Positions 40,538 to 53,300 of a stretch of DNA of 64,000 nt are shown piece by piece. Under the pieces are notes generated by a model. It had not been told where the DNA came from. It did no database searches and saw only the letters and a program-made list of their open reading frames with translations. Numbering within the stretch: the stretch's first letter is position 1; every line of letters begins with the position of its first letter. This stretch comes from Helichrysum umbraculigerum. Taxonomy: Eukaryota; Streptophyta; Magnoliopsida; Asterales; Asteraceae. The translations under genes and the position numbers were made by a program. The stretch lies in contig CATIUR010000003.1 in assembly GCA_949592205.1 (NCBI GenBank), positions 162,553,759 to 162,617,758 on the forward strand. Direction: 5' to 3'.

Positions 40538-41973
40538 CGAGTTGTAACATCCCAAATTTTATAAGTTCGGGATTATAAAGTTTAAAGAGTTAAACTATTA
40601 ATATTATTTTATATTGAACATTTACATTTTTTAATTAAGTAAAGAGTTTAAGTTAAAGAAACAAGCCTTACGATTTAAAAACTTTAAATACCGAGGCTAG
40701 AGGGGTGTATTGTGACAATAGTTATAGGTACACTTAAATAAACCCACACCTCAAATAATTGAGGTATAGTCGTGTTTTGTTCCTGGAACAAGAAAGAGAG
40801 CATGCAGAGAGAGAGATCGAGTGAGAAAAAGAGCAAGAACAAGGGAGATCATCAAATTGATTCCAATTTCTTGAAGATTTAAGCGTAATACTTACGTATT
40901 CATCATCACCAAGGTAAGGCTAACTCGTTTAACCTTTCAATTTTTGTGATTTAGCGATTTTGCGATAAACTCAATTTTGGGTTTTTGAGGAAATTAATGA
41001 TTCTTGAGATTGGAAGTAACTAGAGATGATTAGAGTATGTTAATGTATCCTTTTGAGTGTTTACATGCTAATTTATTGTGGTTTTGTTTAATGTTAAGTG
41101 ATTAACCTTTGAGGAGGATAATGACGATGTTAGTGATGATGATTAAGGTGTTTTTGTGTCGTTGTCGATAACATGTAGTCAAATTAGCTAGACACTTGCT
41201 TAAAATCAGGAGAAATGAGAGATTTGGTTGATATCAAGAAATCACCCCAAATAGTGATTTATAATGATTATTGATGATATTTGTGTTGTGGCGATTGTTA
41301 TGAGTTATTGTATGTGTTTAATGAGTTAGATAAATTGAGTGCCATTGAAGCTATCGATACGTGTTCATGTTTCATATGTGACTTAAATGAGCTAATTGAG
41401 ATTTATATGAGAATTTCATGAAAAAGAGATAACGTGTGTCTAGTTGGAACATCGTATGTTTAGGGATGAAACAATTCGAGTTGATTGATAATATGATGTC
41501 ATTGAGATATAACATTTACTTGATGTACACGAGTCTAATTGGAAGATGAGAGTGAGTTAACAATGAGTTATTGAGAGATTATTTTGGCGAGTAATCTTGG
41601 TGTGTATGATTATTGATTAGGTGTAAAGAGTTGGAAAGAGCCATCAACCATTCTTCATGCCGGATTCGAGGTAAGTAACGGTCCCTTGAGTTTGATACAT
41701 ACGTTGGTATTATGTATGAGATTAAATAATGAGTTTAGTTGAGTGGTACTTTTATATAATGAGATTTATGAGAATATAGTAGAAATTAATAATTGAGTAA
41801 TGCCATTGAGACACACGAGAGTGCTCACTGTGTAAATCTTTAATGGTGGAATTCAAGGGTGGTCTTGAGACTTGAGGAACCTCAATGATCATGCCTTGAC
41901 ACCATGAGATTAAATCTTTCGAGTAAAAGAGATGAGTAATGAGATTATATTATGCCTAAGAGAGAAATTGGGC

Positions 41974-42456
<483 letters not shown>

Positions 42457-42913
42457 AATTGGGTAGCTTTGAGTAGTTTTAATTGAGATGAGTAATGAGG
42501 TTATAATATGCCTAAAGGAAATATATTGTGAAACGGGTCAAAAGGGTCCATATGGGCCGTAAGTTGGTACTTACGTTATATTGAGTTGCATTTGTTGTAT
42601 GATTGATATGTTGAGAGTTTTAGACTCCATTTGAGTTTTCTATTATGTGGGAAAGAGGTCCGAATTGGATTGTATATGGTTTGTGATCTTGGTCGTCTCC
42701 AAAAATGGCCCAAAACGGTCATTATTTAGTCACACGCCCAATTTCGTTATTTCCGAGAAATTTAAAAAAGTGCAAAAAGAAAAACATTCATTTTGGGATT
42801 GTGGAGGTGTCCGCAAAGTTTCGTGTCATAACTCTAAACGAGTAAAAAGTTATGCGCAATCGAATTTGAGCTAAAAAATATGGTTTTGGTCATTGCTGCT
42901 GGCAGGCACAAAT

Positions 42914-43091
42914 ACACGATCCCAGCTCAATTTCAAGATCGCGTAAGTCAGTGTAATTTCTTCACAGCCGAGTTTTCTTCACAAGTACGCGATCCCACCT
43001 CATCTCTAGGATCGCGTACCTTAGTGCAAAACGGTTACAGTTGATTTTCATGCGTATATACGCGATCCCACCAAATTGTTAGGATCGCGTA
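42914..43091. repeat. Three GC-rich hairpins in the solo LTR
   Basis: ACGCGATCCCA...GGATCGCGTA-type inverted repeats occur three times, at about 42914-42945, 42986-43019 and 43059-43091, spaced about 72 bp. Stems are 8-11 bp with loops of 9-13 bases. Confidence 0.75.
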
Positions 43092-43859
43092 TGCATGTTA
43101 TTTTTGAGCTGACATGTTTGAGTTTAACTTTCATCATATGTTATAACAATAAGTTTAATGAGTTATATTATGATGTGTGTCGTATGACAGTATTAAGAGT
43201 AAATGCAAGGCATCCGACGGGTATGTGTTGCATCTTGGCACATAATATTTTGAGTCCCACTCTAATAACGAGCTGTTATAATAGAGTGATTATTCGTTGT
43301 GGTTGGATCATTTGCATGAGATCATTATCAATTGTAGTTAATCACTTGAGTGCGATCAATATTGTGCAGTAGTCGGGTCACTTGAGTGTGAACGACAAAT
43401 GTTGCAAATATTCTTTTGAGTAAGATTAATATCTTATTAATAGAATTGATCGTTTGCGTATGATCAAGGTTGTTATGCATATAATGAACTGAGAACGAGA
43501 TTATATACTATAGATGAGATTGTGGTAGAGATCACCATTACTTACTAAGTGTTATTGCTTATTCTTTCATTATTGTTGTTGTGTGTAGATGCTTATGAGG
43601 CTACGGTATCATTCTGGGTCAAGGAACCGAGAACGAATTCTGGTTGGGCTTACTATGGTACTAGTAAGTCAATCCCTTCCTTAATCATGCTCTATACAGT
43701 GAAAACCCCATTTATACAACTACGAATCATTTGAGTATGGTTCACTTCTATTTGAAGTAACTTTGTATAACTTTGAGAATCATCGAGTACTACTAGTATG
43801 GTAATACTGCTGTAACGAGTTTATATATATATAAAAAAAATCTGGGGAGTTTCACGAGT

Positions 43860-44838
43860 CTTAGCCCTCTTTTCAGAACTCCATATTCAATTACTGTTAG
43901 CACAAATACTTTCTTCGTGAATTAGACCCTCCTCTGCCATCAATCGTTCATTCCTAGGTATGCTTGTAGTGTATAGTGTGTTATTTTCAACAGTATTCTA
44001 ACCCTATGTATATTTACGGTGTATAACATTCAGGTACTTCCACAGTTTTATAACCAGAGGTAGATTAACGGTGTACTATGGCATTTCTACGACTTAACAA
44101 TTCTTAGACCCATGATCTAGAAGGGTAGCTTCTAGGTAATCCACGATGAGATAGACCTTCAGCATTTTCTTGGCTTCCACGTATTTGTACTCTACCATCG
44201 GTATTTTCAACGCTACACCAATTACCGTGCCGTATTATGGCGATCCCACAACTTCATACGATAATATGAGATAACTACATATTCGAAGCTGGGGTTTATA
44301 ACTAAGGCAATAGTCACGTGAAAGACCGGAAAGGTTGAATGGGAAATTAGGTTTATATTCAGGATAAGCTTAGACAGATAACACAGTATAACAACTCCCG
44401 TTTATATATAAACTATTAATGTAACATCATCACTACTATCTAAATCATGGCAAATATACAAGCAACTACTCACAAAGCATAGCAATAAACATTTCTAGCA
44501 TTAATAAATCACAAACATCAAACAAGAACATTATGACAAATTAATAATAGAAATGATAGATAATAACGATACGAATTGTGAGTAGAATAACACTTGTATT
44601 TCTTCGTATAATATCCAAGCATTACATAAGCTAGCCTCTACTAATTAACTACATAACTACTAAAAGAAAAGAGAAGGATTCTCCCCTATTCTTCCCACTA
44701 GTTCTAGAGAGAAACTAGAGTGAGAGACTAGAGAGAGAACGTAGAGAGAGAAAGTGAAAGAGCGCAAATGAGAGTGGAGTGTACGAAATGAGAGGTGATG
44801 AGAGGAGTGAAAAGAGTTCAAACGTTCTTGATTATTTC
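43860..44838. mobile_element. Retrotransposon-like noncoding DNA, middle segment
   Basis: It continues the sequence interrupted by the solo LTR at 40543-43854. It contains no gene. The right part is purine-rich (AGAGAGAAAGTGAAAGAG near 44740). Confidence 0.35.
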
Positions 44839-45180
44839 GTGTCTATAACATCCAATAATTCAGAACCATTTTTTAACACTATTCATCGGAAGCGTAGGTC
44901 AACATACCTTAATAATTTACAATACATATTATGTAAACAAAGTCATACTATTTCAAAACCATAGTATATCTGATTTGGGTGTTATTTAATTCAAACCACT
45001 ACTTGGACTCATCCCCAAAACAAATATCAGAGTAAACGTCTGGTCAAACATTCCGTCCCAAACAAAGCTTCTTGCCAGCCCGTTATATCAAACCATAACC
45101 TGCAAGAAGTGGGGTGGTGGGATTAACATAAAGCTAAGTGAATGAATAAATAATCAACAGCCCAACTTAGCATAACAACC

Positions 45181-45364
45181 CTGTTTACAGCAAAGCATCG
45201 TAAACACATAATATCCCTGTTTACAGCATAAAGCATCGTAAACAGATAATCTCATGTTTACCACATAAAGCATCGCAAACACGCAATGTCATGTTTACAG
45301 CATAAAGCATCGTAAACACAATATATCATGTTTACAGCATAAAGCATCATAAACACAATATATT
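45181..45364. repeat. Five-copy tandem repeat of about 35-43 bp
   Basis: Each copy is TGTTTACAGCATAAAGCATC then GTAAACA with an AT spacer; TGTTTAC and GTAAACA are inverted. The LARD LTRs have a single copy at the equivalent place (for example near 12495), so the repeat expanded in this lineage. Confidence 0.85.
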
Positions 45365-46194
45365 CCATAGAGGATCGGGTGTTCTCATGGAAACCTTCAG
45401 CCAAGAACACTTAGAATCAACTGCAGGCCAATACAGTGATTAACCGATAGCTTGTTGTTATCTTCACACGCCACATGTTACTATTAACTATGTGTACAAG
45501 GAACTCCTGACGTGCCCAACAATAACAACAAGCCCAACCCAAACGTTGACCTCCATATGACATAATGCCCAAAGGCCACGTATCACATAATCACAGTCCA
45601 TAATCTTCATGGAATCATGTCAAACTAAACAATCTATCAACAATAATAACATCATGGCAGACTAAACAGTCTATAAATGATAACAACACGTTTACCCGTT
45701 GTAACCAAACTTGTTAAAACTAAATCACACTAAGGATTACAGATCCACTTATCGTTACCTCAGCCGCAAGCTCAGAAGTCTAATATTACTGAGCCTTCTC
45801 CATATCTGAGAATAAAATTAAATAATGAATCAGTACTCATTTCATAATCATATAACATGTCTTAACATATGGTATCAAAATACTAAGCAGTAACTAGTTA
45901 TTAAAACTCAACCAAATCATTGGTTAATAATGATAAACAGCTCATCATTCCAAATTTAGTTTATAACTAAATTCAAGTATATAGCATCGTGCTGACATAC
46001 TCTACATATTTAATCCTTGTGAAACTTAAACATTACGAGTACTTGAACTACAACTAAGTCGCCAACATCACATGTTAAGTCTTTGGAAATTTATCATAAC
46101 ATATCATCATGTATGAGTTACATTCCAGTTTTACTAACATATAATTAACACGCAAGATTAAGTTGAAACAAAACTCCTTACAAAACACCAAGTA

Positions 46195-46375
46195 CCCGCC
46201 AGGTATAACAAGTACCCACTGGCTAGCCACAGTACCCGCCGGGTAGTGGGTTACGCACCGGGTACTCAGTTTTTGGTCATTTTCTGTTCCAAAACATGCA
46301 TCAGTACCCGCCGGGTAGTGGTTTTACCCGTCGGCTACACGTTTCAAGTACTACTACCCGCCGGGTACTACTCAT
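46195..46375. repeat. GC-rich CCGCCGGGTA repeat cluster
   Basis: About eight irregularly spaced ACCCGCCGGGTA-like motifs in an otherwise AT-rich LTR. Comparable clusters lie at 10315-10520, 16398-16603 and 22755-22900. Confidence 0.75.
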
Positions 46376-47045
46376 TCTCCAGCGATCTGCAGATTTTCAT
46401 AAACACAAAATCTGAAAATTCTAACTAAAACAATCAAACTCAAGTTTTCTAACTCGATTTAACACATCTATAATCATCGGTAAACATCATATATCAACAA
46501 GTAACACTTCAATTTCATGCTAGACCATTTCTTAACCTAATTCAATAAAATCTTTCAAACTTATAACTTAGATAAACAATAAGTAAATAACTTACAAATT
46601 GAAAGAATATAGATGATGATGATAATATGAATCTGAGATTGAATCCAAATCAAAAGAGAAATTCTTCCTTTTTAATTTCTAAGTCTCTGTGGGTTTGGTT
46701 TTGCCTCAAGAAGGTGAGGTTCCCATTTTGGGAAAGTTAAAGAAAAAGGAGGTCGGCTCTCCTTTAAACCGACCCACTACCATTTTAATTTTAGTCCCCT
46801 TCTAAATCTATTGTCTGGAACCTAAAAACCATTTACAATTCCGACAATTTTATTTTACCTTCAACAATATAAAGTTAAAACAAACAATAGTTTACTAGTC
46901 ATAATATGTCATTTGACTTTTTGACTAATCATTCGCAATAAACTTAATAAAAAACAAATTAATTTCTTAACACATTAAACAAATAATTTAAAATCAGAAA
47001 ATTACCCAATTACCACTAGGCTCCTAAAGTGGGTGTTACAGTGTC

Positions 47046-48951
47046 GAACGCAATTCTCATTTTGAGAAAATTCTTAATTCATGTGAAATCAAATAACGCA
47101 ACTAAATTCGTTAGTGATTAAGTTAAGATGAATACAACGTACGAAGAACAAATTAGAACTCGCAAGGAAAACAACCAAAGTTGGGCTTCAAAGCAGATGG
47201 CCCAATCACCGGTTGGGTATGCTTGGGCCGCAAGATTGGCTAGCCCAACCGCCGACTGATCAATCCAACCGCCGGAATCTCCTTAAACTTAACCCTAAAC
47301 GATTTTACAAACCCCACAAGAATTTCAAACGATTACCTACACCTTTTCATTCGAATTTCGAGCTAGTTTTTCAAGAATCTAAAGGGTTTTAACACCCTAA
47401 TCAATTCTAGCAACCGAAACCTTTGATTCTCGCGTTTGGTGGTAAGTTTACAACGACTTACACTTGATTTTCCTTACGGTTTCTTTTGAAAACGTGATCA
47501 AGGGTCTGATTAGTCTATTTCTTACTGATTCTAGGATGGAATGCCTCTAACACGTGCTAGTCGATAGATTTCCAACTTAACCTTTTGATTGTATCATAAT
47601 TATCGTTAATTGATTATTATCCCATTGGAATCCCGATCTTAATGAATGTGATTGTTAACTAGGGATTATCACTTTGTAAACTGATGGTGTGTTGATGTTA
47701 TGATTGTAAATGTCGATAAGTCTTTGAGGAAAAACGTTTTTGGAATCGAATAAGTGTTAGACCGAAAATGTGATTTTGGACAGATTCTGTAGTCAGTTTT
47801 TGTGGAGTTGTAACTCGGTCAATACTAGATGTTTTTGAACGTTTCTTGAGTCTAAAATTAAGTTTAGGATGTCTACTTTTGAATGCAATTGGTCTCATGT
47901 CAAACGGATAAGTTTTGGTCAGTCAAATGGTCATTTTAAGTTAGAGGGTCAAAGCTAATTTCGGTAACAGATTTTTGGGTCGAATTCGGTAATTGATAAC
48001 TCCTTTAATCTTTTGAGTTTTTAAAATGAAATTTTCTTTGCAATAAACTTTCGGATGTTAGCTTTTCAGAAAGGTATGGGTCATAGTCAAAAGAGTTCGT
48101 TTGAATTTTCAAATGGAATTTAACATTCTAACACGCCATCAGCAAGCTAAATCAAAACATAATAATAACTGAAATGTTGGGAGACTTAAGAGGAATTCGA
48201 ATGTGAGTACTTCAGTAACACGAGATCACTGAAATGAGAAACTTAGTCTTGAGAACATCTAAGTGGGAATAGTGGAACATATCTCAAGTCACTTAGGAAG
48301 TAATATACGTAGGTTTGTTAACTATAGACTAAGTGACAACTCAAAATGTATGAGGCTTATAAGACACGTCATATGCAATCGAAAACCTAAGATCACATAG
48401 GAGAAAGGTCAAACATGAGTCATTCATCAAATTAGGATACAATGGATAAGCTATAAGCTCGTCTAGATTGTAACCTACGTATGTGTGTTTGTAGATTATT
48501 GTACGGACTAAACTCGCGGACGTTTGCTTACTTGCTTTTGAGGTGAGTTTTCGCATTTTCTTACTTATTTTCCTTGGGGGAAAAGAATGCTCAACTGTTT
48601 TAAACTGTTTTCATGTTGTGAACTTATCTGATTTCTTTTTGGACATATGAATGAATTGTGTGACACTGTGAAATTATATGACAAAATATGTGGAACTATA
48701 TGTTTATTGATATATGTCGGACGATCATGATGAGTCTTACTCACATGAGGCATTGACAAAATGCATACCAACATCAAACGTACATGCTGAGTCTTGTTCA
48801 ATTGGGGGCAATGACAAAATGCATACCCTTACGAAACGTACATGTTGAGTCTTGTTCAATTGGGGGCAATGACAAAATGCATACCATCAAAATGAATGTG
48901 ATCTAATCGTTCGTCGCATCTCGTTATTTCCGCTTTAGACGGGGTGTGACA
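47046..48951 (+). mobile_element. Retrotransposon LTR fragment ending GGGGTGTGACA
   Basis: The right end GACGGGGTGTGACA is a common plant Ty3/gypsy LTR terminus. Upstream (48729-48886) are three tandem copies of about 56-66 bp with GACAAAATGCATACC, a layout often seen in large Ty3 LTRs. No PBS follows, so this is a 3' or solo LTR end. The left end could not be found; the first part may belong to the older element at 39899-44838. Confidence 0.5.
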
Positions 48952-49400
48952 CATGAAACACTCTTTTATGAACTTGTGCATTGATTCACCAAATGTACAG
49001 TAAATTCATGATGAAAAGGTGATTTGACATGAAGTCTCATAAACTAGATCTAATAAATTAAGTTCACAACATTAGAAATGTTCTATGGTGAAAGGAAAAA
49101 AAGAAAGAAAAGAAAGACATTTGGACGTCTTGAAGTTTGGTCAATGGTCTCATATATCATATGTATCTTATTGGGGTCGTTTGTAAGAAAGTATAGTTAT
49201 AATGTTATTTAAAGTCATATGTGTTTTTTTATATTTTTAGGTAGATAGATGTAACTCAACTATGTAAGATGTTATGTTGTAGCTCGAAGGTTCTTTTTAG
49301 ATATAAGGTTTTAACACTGAGGTGTGTTTGACACAAAATTTATAGGATGTTTACATCATCTTAAGCTTATGTGTTGTCTATAAGCTCCACATCTCGATTT

Positions 49401-49401
<1 letters not shown>
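48952..49401. other. AT-rich spacer, nothing recognised
   Basis: No gene or clear element ends are visible. Confidence 0.4.

Positions 49402-49467
<66 letters not shown>
49402..49467. repeat. (TA)n microsatellite
   Basis: A TA run of about 66 bp. Confidence 0.95.
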
Positions 49468-49471
<4 letters not shown>

Positions 49472-49699
49472 AGTCATTCACATGATTGACAAAACTTATT
49501 AGAGTTTATTGAGAAAGAAATTAATTTTTATAACTTCTTTTCGAAATAGGGAAAAGTACAATAAAAGGTACCATACTTATCACTTATTCCTATTTAAGGT
49601 ACACAACTTTAAATTTTTTAATTTAAGGTATCGAACTTTCAATTTGTAATCAAGTTAGGGACGCGAATTTTACAAATGACGAGTTGTCATCGAATTTCT

Positions 49700-49881
49700 T
49701 TTTTATAAGTAAGATATACATTTAATCAATTAATATTCCTCGATCAATTTTAAAAAATATCGAGTATAATGAGAGATATTAAAGTTGAAAGTGGTAATGA
49801 ATTTTTATTAAATTCTTTCTCCTCACTCAATATTTTTTTAAATTGATCGGGAAACATTAATCAATTTAATAAATATGTTAC
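49700..49881. mobile_element. Palindromic MITE-like fragment flanking the Ty3 element
   Basis: TTTAATCAATTAATATTCC...CGATCAATTTTAAAAAATAT at 49710-49760 is inverted against ATATTTTTTTAAATTGATCG at about 49829-49849 and its extension to 49880. Sequence beyond the left arm has no partner on the far side of the Ty3 element, so the right outer part seems lost. Confidence 0.5.
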
Positions 49882-50398
49882 TGATGTAGCGAGAAATAAG
49901 GATAACCAAATTAAACCTGTTGATTTCTATGAATACCAGGAATAATTTCTTCCGAATCACGTTGATTCACAAAGAATGCCGTGAATGGGTACTTTGATTC
50001 ACAAAATTGAGAGTGAAATCTGATTTTTGATAAATGAAAACTAACTCCAAAACAATGTCATACCAACCATTATAAACAAGCAGAAATTTAAATGGGCCGA
50101 TAAAACATAACGGGCCAAACCACAAACCCAAAACAAAAGTCTAATTCGAACAGAAAATTTATTAAAAAGCCCATATCTTCCAAACGGAGCCGTTTTTGGG
50201 CTTCGAGCATTGGGCTAACCGCCTCCGGCAGTTAGCGGCTTGGTGGGCCTCGAACCGAGCTTCGATTCGCCTGCTCATGGGCCTGAAACGGACCCCTGTA
50301 GCCCAAGTTATGCCCCTTTCCGTGCAGCCCTTTTCGTCACACAATCTTGGGCTTCCAAATACATTAGAGCTTGGTCTTCCACACTTGGGCCTCCATCA
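49882..50398 (-). repeat. 3' LTR of the Ty3 element (517 bp)
   Basis: It starts with TGATGGAGGCCC directly after the polypurine tract and ends CTACATCA. It contains the last 30 or so codons of the gag-pol frame. The inner 163 bp (49882-50044) equal the 5' LTR remnant. Confidence 0.75.
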
Positions 50399-53300
50399 TT
50401 CCCCCCTGGGTAGACAAAATTCGTCCTCGAATCTGCAGCTGGTTCATCATCAGAAGAATCACCATGAAAAGGCAACAAATGCTTCACATTGAAAACATCA
50501 GAGCAACGAATGTGACTCGGCAGCTTCAAACGATAGGCATTAGAATTGATCTTCTCCAGAATCTCCACTGGTCCAATCTTCTTGGCTGACAACTTGGTAT
50601 AATCACCAACTGAAAAACGATCTTTAGTTAAAACTGCCCAGACAAAGTCTCCCTCCTCAAACTCAACCTGCCTGCGTTTGTGATCCGCATCTTGCTTATA
50701 CTTGGCATTAGATTTGGCCAAGTTATCACGAACAGCTTGATGGATTCCATGTAACCCTTCAACAAAATCCTGCACTTTCTTTGGAACATTATTGGAAATA
50801 GAAGATGACATTAAATCAAGTGGTCCTCGTGGCTGAGCAGAATACACCACTTGAAATGGGCTAAAACCGGTACTACGATTCACAGCATGATTATGGGCAA
50901 ACTCAGCCTGACAGAGCTTCTGATCCCAAGATTTCACATGGTCACCAACCAAACACCGCAACAGATTACCAAGAGATCGATTAACAACTTCAGTCTGCCC
51001 ATCTGTTTGAGGATGATAAGCACTACTGAAATTAAGCTGAGTGTTAACCATCTTCCACAAGCTACGCCAAAAGTGACTCAAAAACCTGGTGTCTCGATCA
51101 GATACAATAGAAGATGGCAAACCATGCAAACGATAGATATCACGAAAGAAAAGCTGAGCCACATTAACTGCATCTGTTGTCTTTTTGCAAGGAATAAAGT
51201 GCACCATCTTAGAAAAACGATCAACAACCACAAAAATTGAATCATTACCTCTTTGAGTACGTGGCAATCCCAACACAAAATCCATGCTAAGATCCACCCA
51301 CGGCTGTAAAGGAACAGGTAAAGGCATATAAAGCCCAGCATTAGTAGCTGTGCCTTTAGACACTTGACAGATCCGACATCGCTTAACATAACGATCCACT
51401 TCTTTTCTCATAGTAGGCCAAAAATAAGATGATTGCACTAACTGTAAAGTGCGATCACGTCCAACATGCCCCTCACCATGTGACTCCTTAATGATTTGCA
51501 AACGAAGACTGGAATCAGGAATACACAACTGATTTCCCTTGAAAAGAAAACCATCATGCACCAGGAAATCTGATCTCTGCCCAGATTGCACATCCTGAAT
51601 CACTTTAGAAAAATAGGGATCAACAGAAAGTTGTTGTTGCAGAACATCCATCCCTGGCACACTAACCCTCATAGTCACAAGCAGATTATTCCTCCTGCTC
51701 AAAGCATCCGCCACACGATTGGTGATTCCCGACTTGTGTTTCACTACAAAAGTAAAGTTCTCTAAGAAAGCCATCCACCGTGCATGCTTATGAGACACTT
51801 TATCTTGGCTACGAATGTGTCTCAAAGAGTCATGATCTGTAAACAAAACAAACTCTTTATGAAATAAATAATGGCGCCAATGCTTCACAGCTTGAACTAC
51901 AGCATAAAACTCCAGATCATAGGTGCTGTAACGAAGCTTTGGTCCCGTCAACTTCTCACTAAAATAAGCAACAGGTCGTCCACCTTGGCTGAGAACACCC
52001 CCTATTCCAACCTTAGATGCATCAGTATGAAGTTCAAAAACTTTAGAAAAATCAGGCAATACCAGAATTGGTGTTGTTGTAAGCTTCTCCTTTATTTTCT
52101 GAAAAGCCATTTCTGCCTCATCAGTCCACACAAACGTCTTCCCCTTCATACATTCAGTCACTGGTGCCATAATAGAACTGAAGTGAGGAATGAAACGCCT
52201 ATAAAATGAAGCAAGACCATGGAAACTACGCACTTCAGTGATTGTAGTTGGGGTTGGCCATTGCTGTATAGCCCCTACCTTAGACTCATCCACCTGTATA
52301 CCATCACCAGAAACAACATACCCCAAAAACAAGACTTTAGGGGTCATGAACACACACTTCTTCACAGCAGCATAGAAACTATCTCTGCGAAGTAATGTCA
52401 ACACCTGCCGCACATGACTTACATGCTCATCAAAAGAAGCACTGTAAATAAGAATATCATCAAAGTAAACAACCACAAACTCGCCAATAAAGGGCCTTAG
52501 CAATTGGTTCATCACACGCATAAATGTACTAGGAGCGTTTGATAATCCAAAAGGCATCACCAACCATTCATACAACCCTTCACGAGTCTTGAAAGCTGTT
52601 TTCCATTCATCTCCGGGTCTAAGACGAATCTGGTAATACCCACTTTTCAAATCCAGTTTTGTAAAAATAGTAGCACCACCGATTTGATCAAGTAAGTCAT
52701 CAAGTCGGGGAATAGGGAACCTGTACCTCACAGTAATTTTATTTATGGCACGACTGTCAACACACATACGCCATGTACCATCTTTCTTTGGAGTTAATAA
52801 AGCAGGAACAGCACAAGGACTCATGCTCTCACGCACATGACCCTTTGAAATCAACTCCTCAACCTGTCTCCGCAATTCCTCATGCTCTACTGGACTCATT
52901 CTGTAATGTGGTCTGTTTGGCAATTGTGCACCAGGTTCTAAATCAATATGGTGTTGGATGTCACGCAAAGGTGGCAACCCATCAGGTAACTCATTAGGGA
53001 ATACATTTGCAAATTCCTCAATTAAAGGAATCATTTTATCAGGAATATCAACATCTTCAGCTACTTCCTTCCCTATCAATACAAACACATCATCCGCCAC
53101 TTCCAATTCATTTTCAAACTGTGTAAGAGTCAAAAGAGTAGCAGAGGGTTTGGTGACCAATTCCTTAGGCTTATTAGGAACCAAAGTTATTTTCACCCCA
53201 TCAAACAAAAAGCTATAAGTATTAGACCGCCCATTATGAGTTATGCTACGATCATATTCCCAAGGCCTACCCAATAACAAATGACAGGCATCCATGGGAA

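Larger units (their letters stand above)
44844..47040 (-). mobile_element. Solo LTR, 2197 bp, with 5-bp TSD, related to the LARD LTR
   Basis: On the minus strand it starts TGTAACACCC and ends GGATGTTATA, with GTGTC duplicated at 44839-44843 and 47041-47045. Segments such as AACCTGCAAGAAGTG and AAGCTAAGTGAATGAATAA match the LARD LTRs, so it belongs to a diverged branch of that family. It adds a five-copy tandem repeat (45181-45364) and a GC-rich CCGCCGGGTA cluster (46195-46375) absent from the LARD LTRs. Confidence 0.85.

Noticed and set aside
45181..45364. CRISPR-like array of regularly spaced repeats
   Set aside because: The spacers are near-identical AT-rich sequence, the region is inside a plant LTR with a target duplication, and there are no cas genes.
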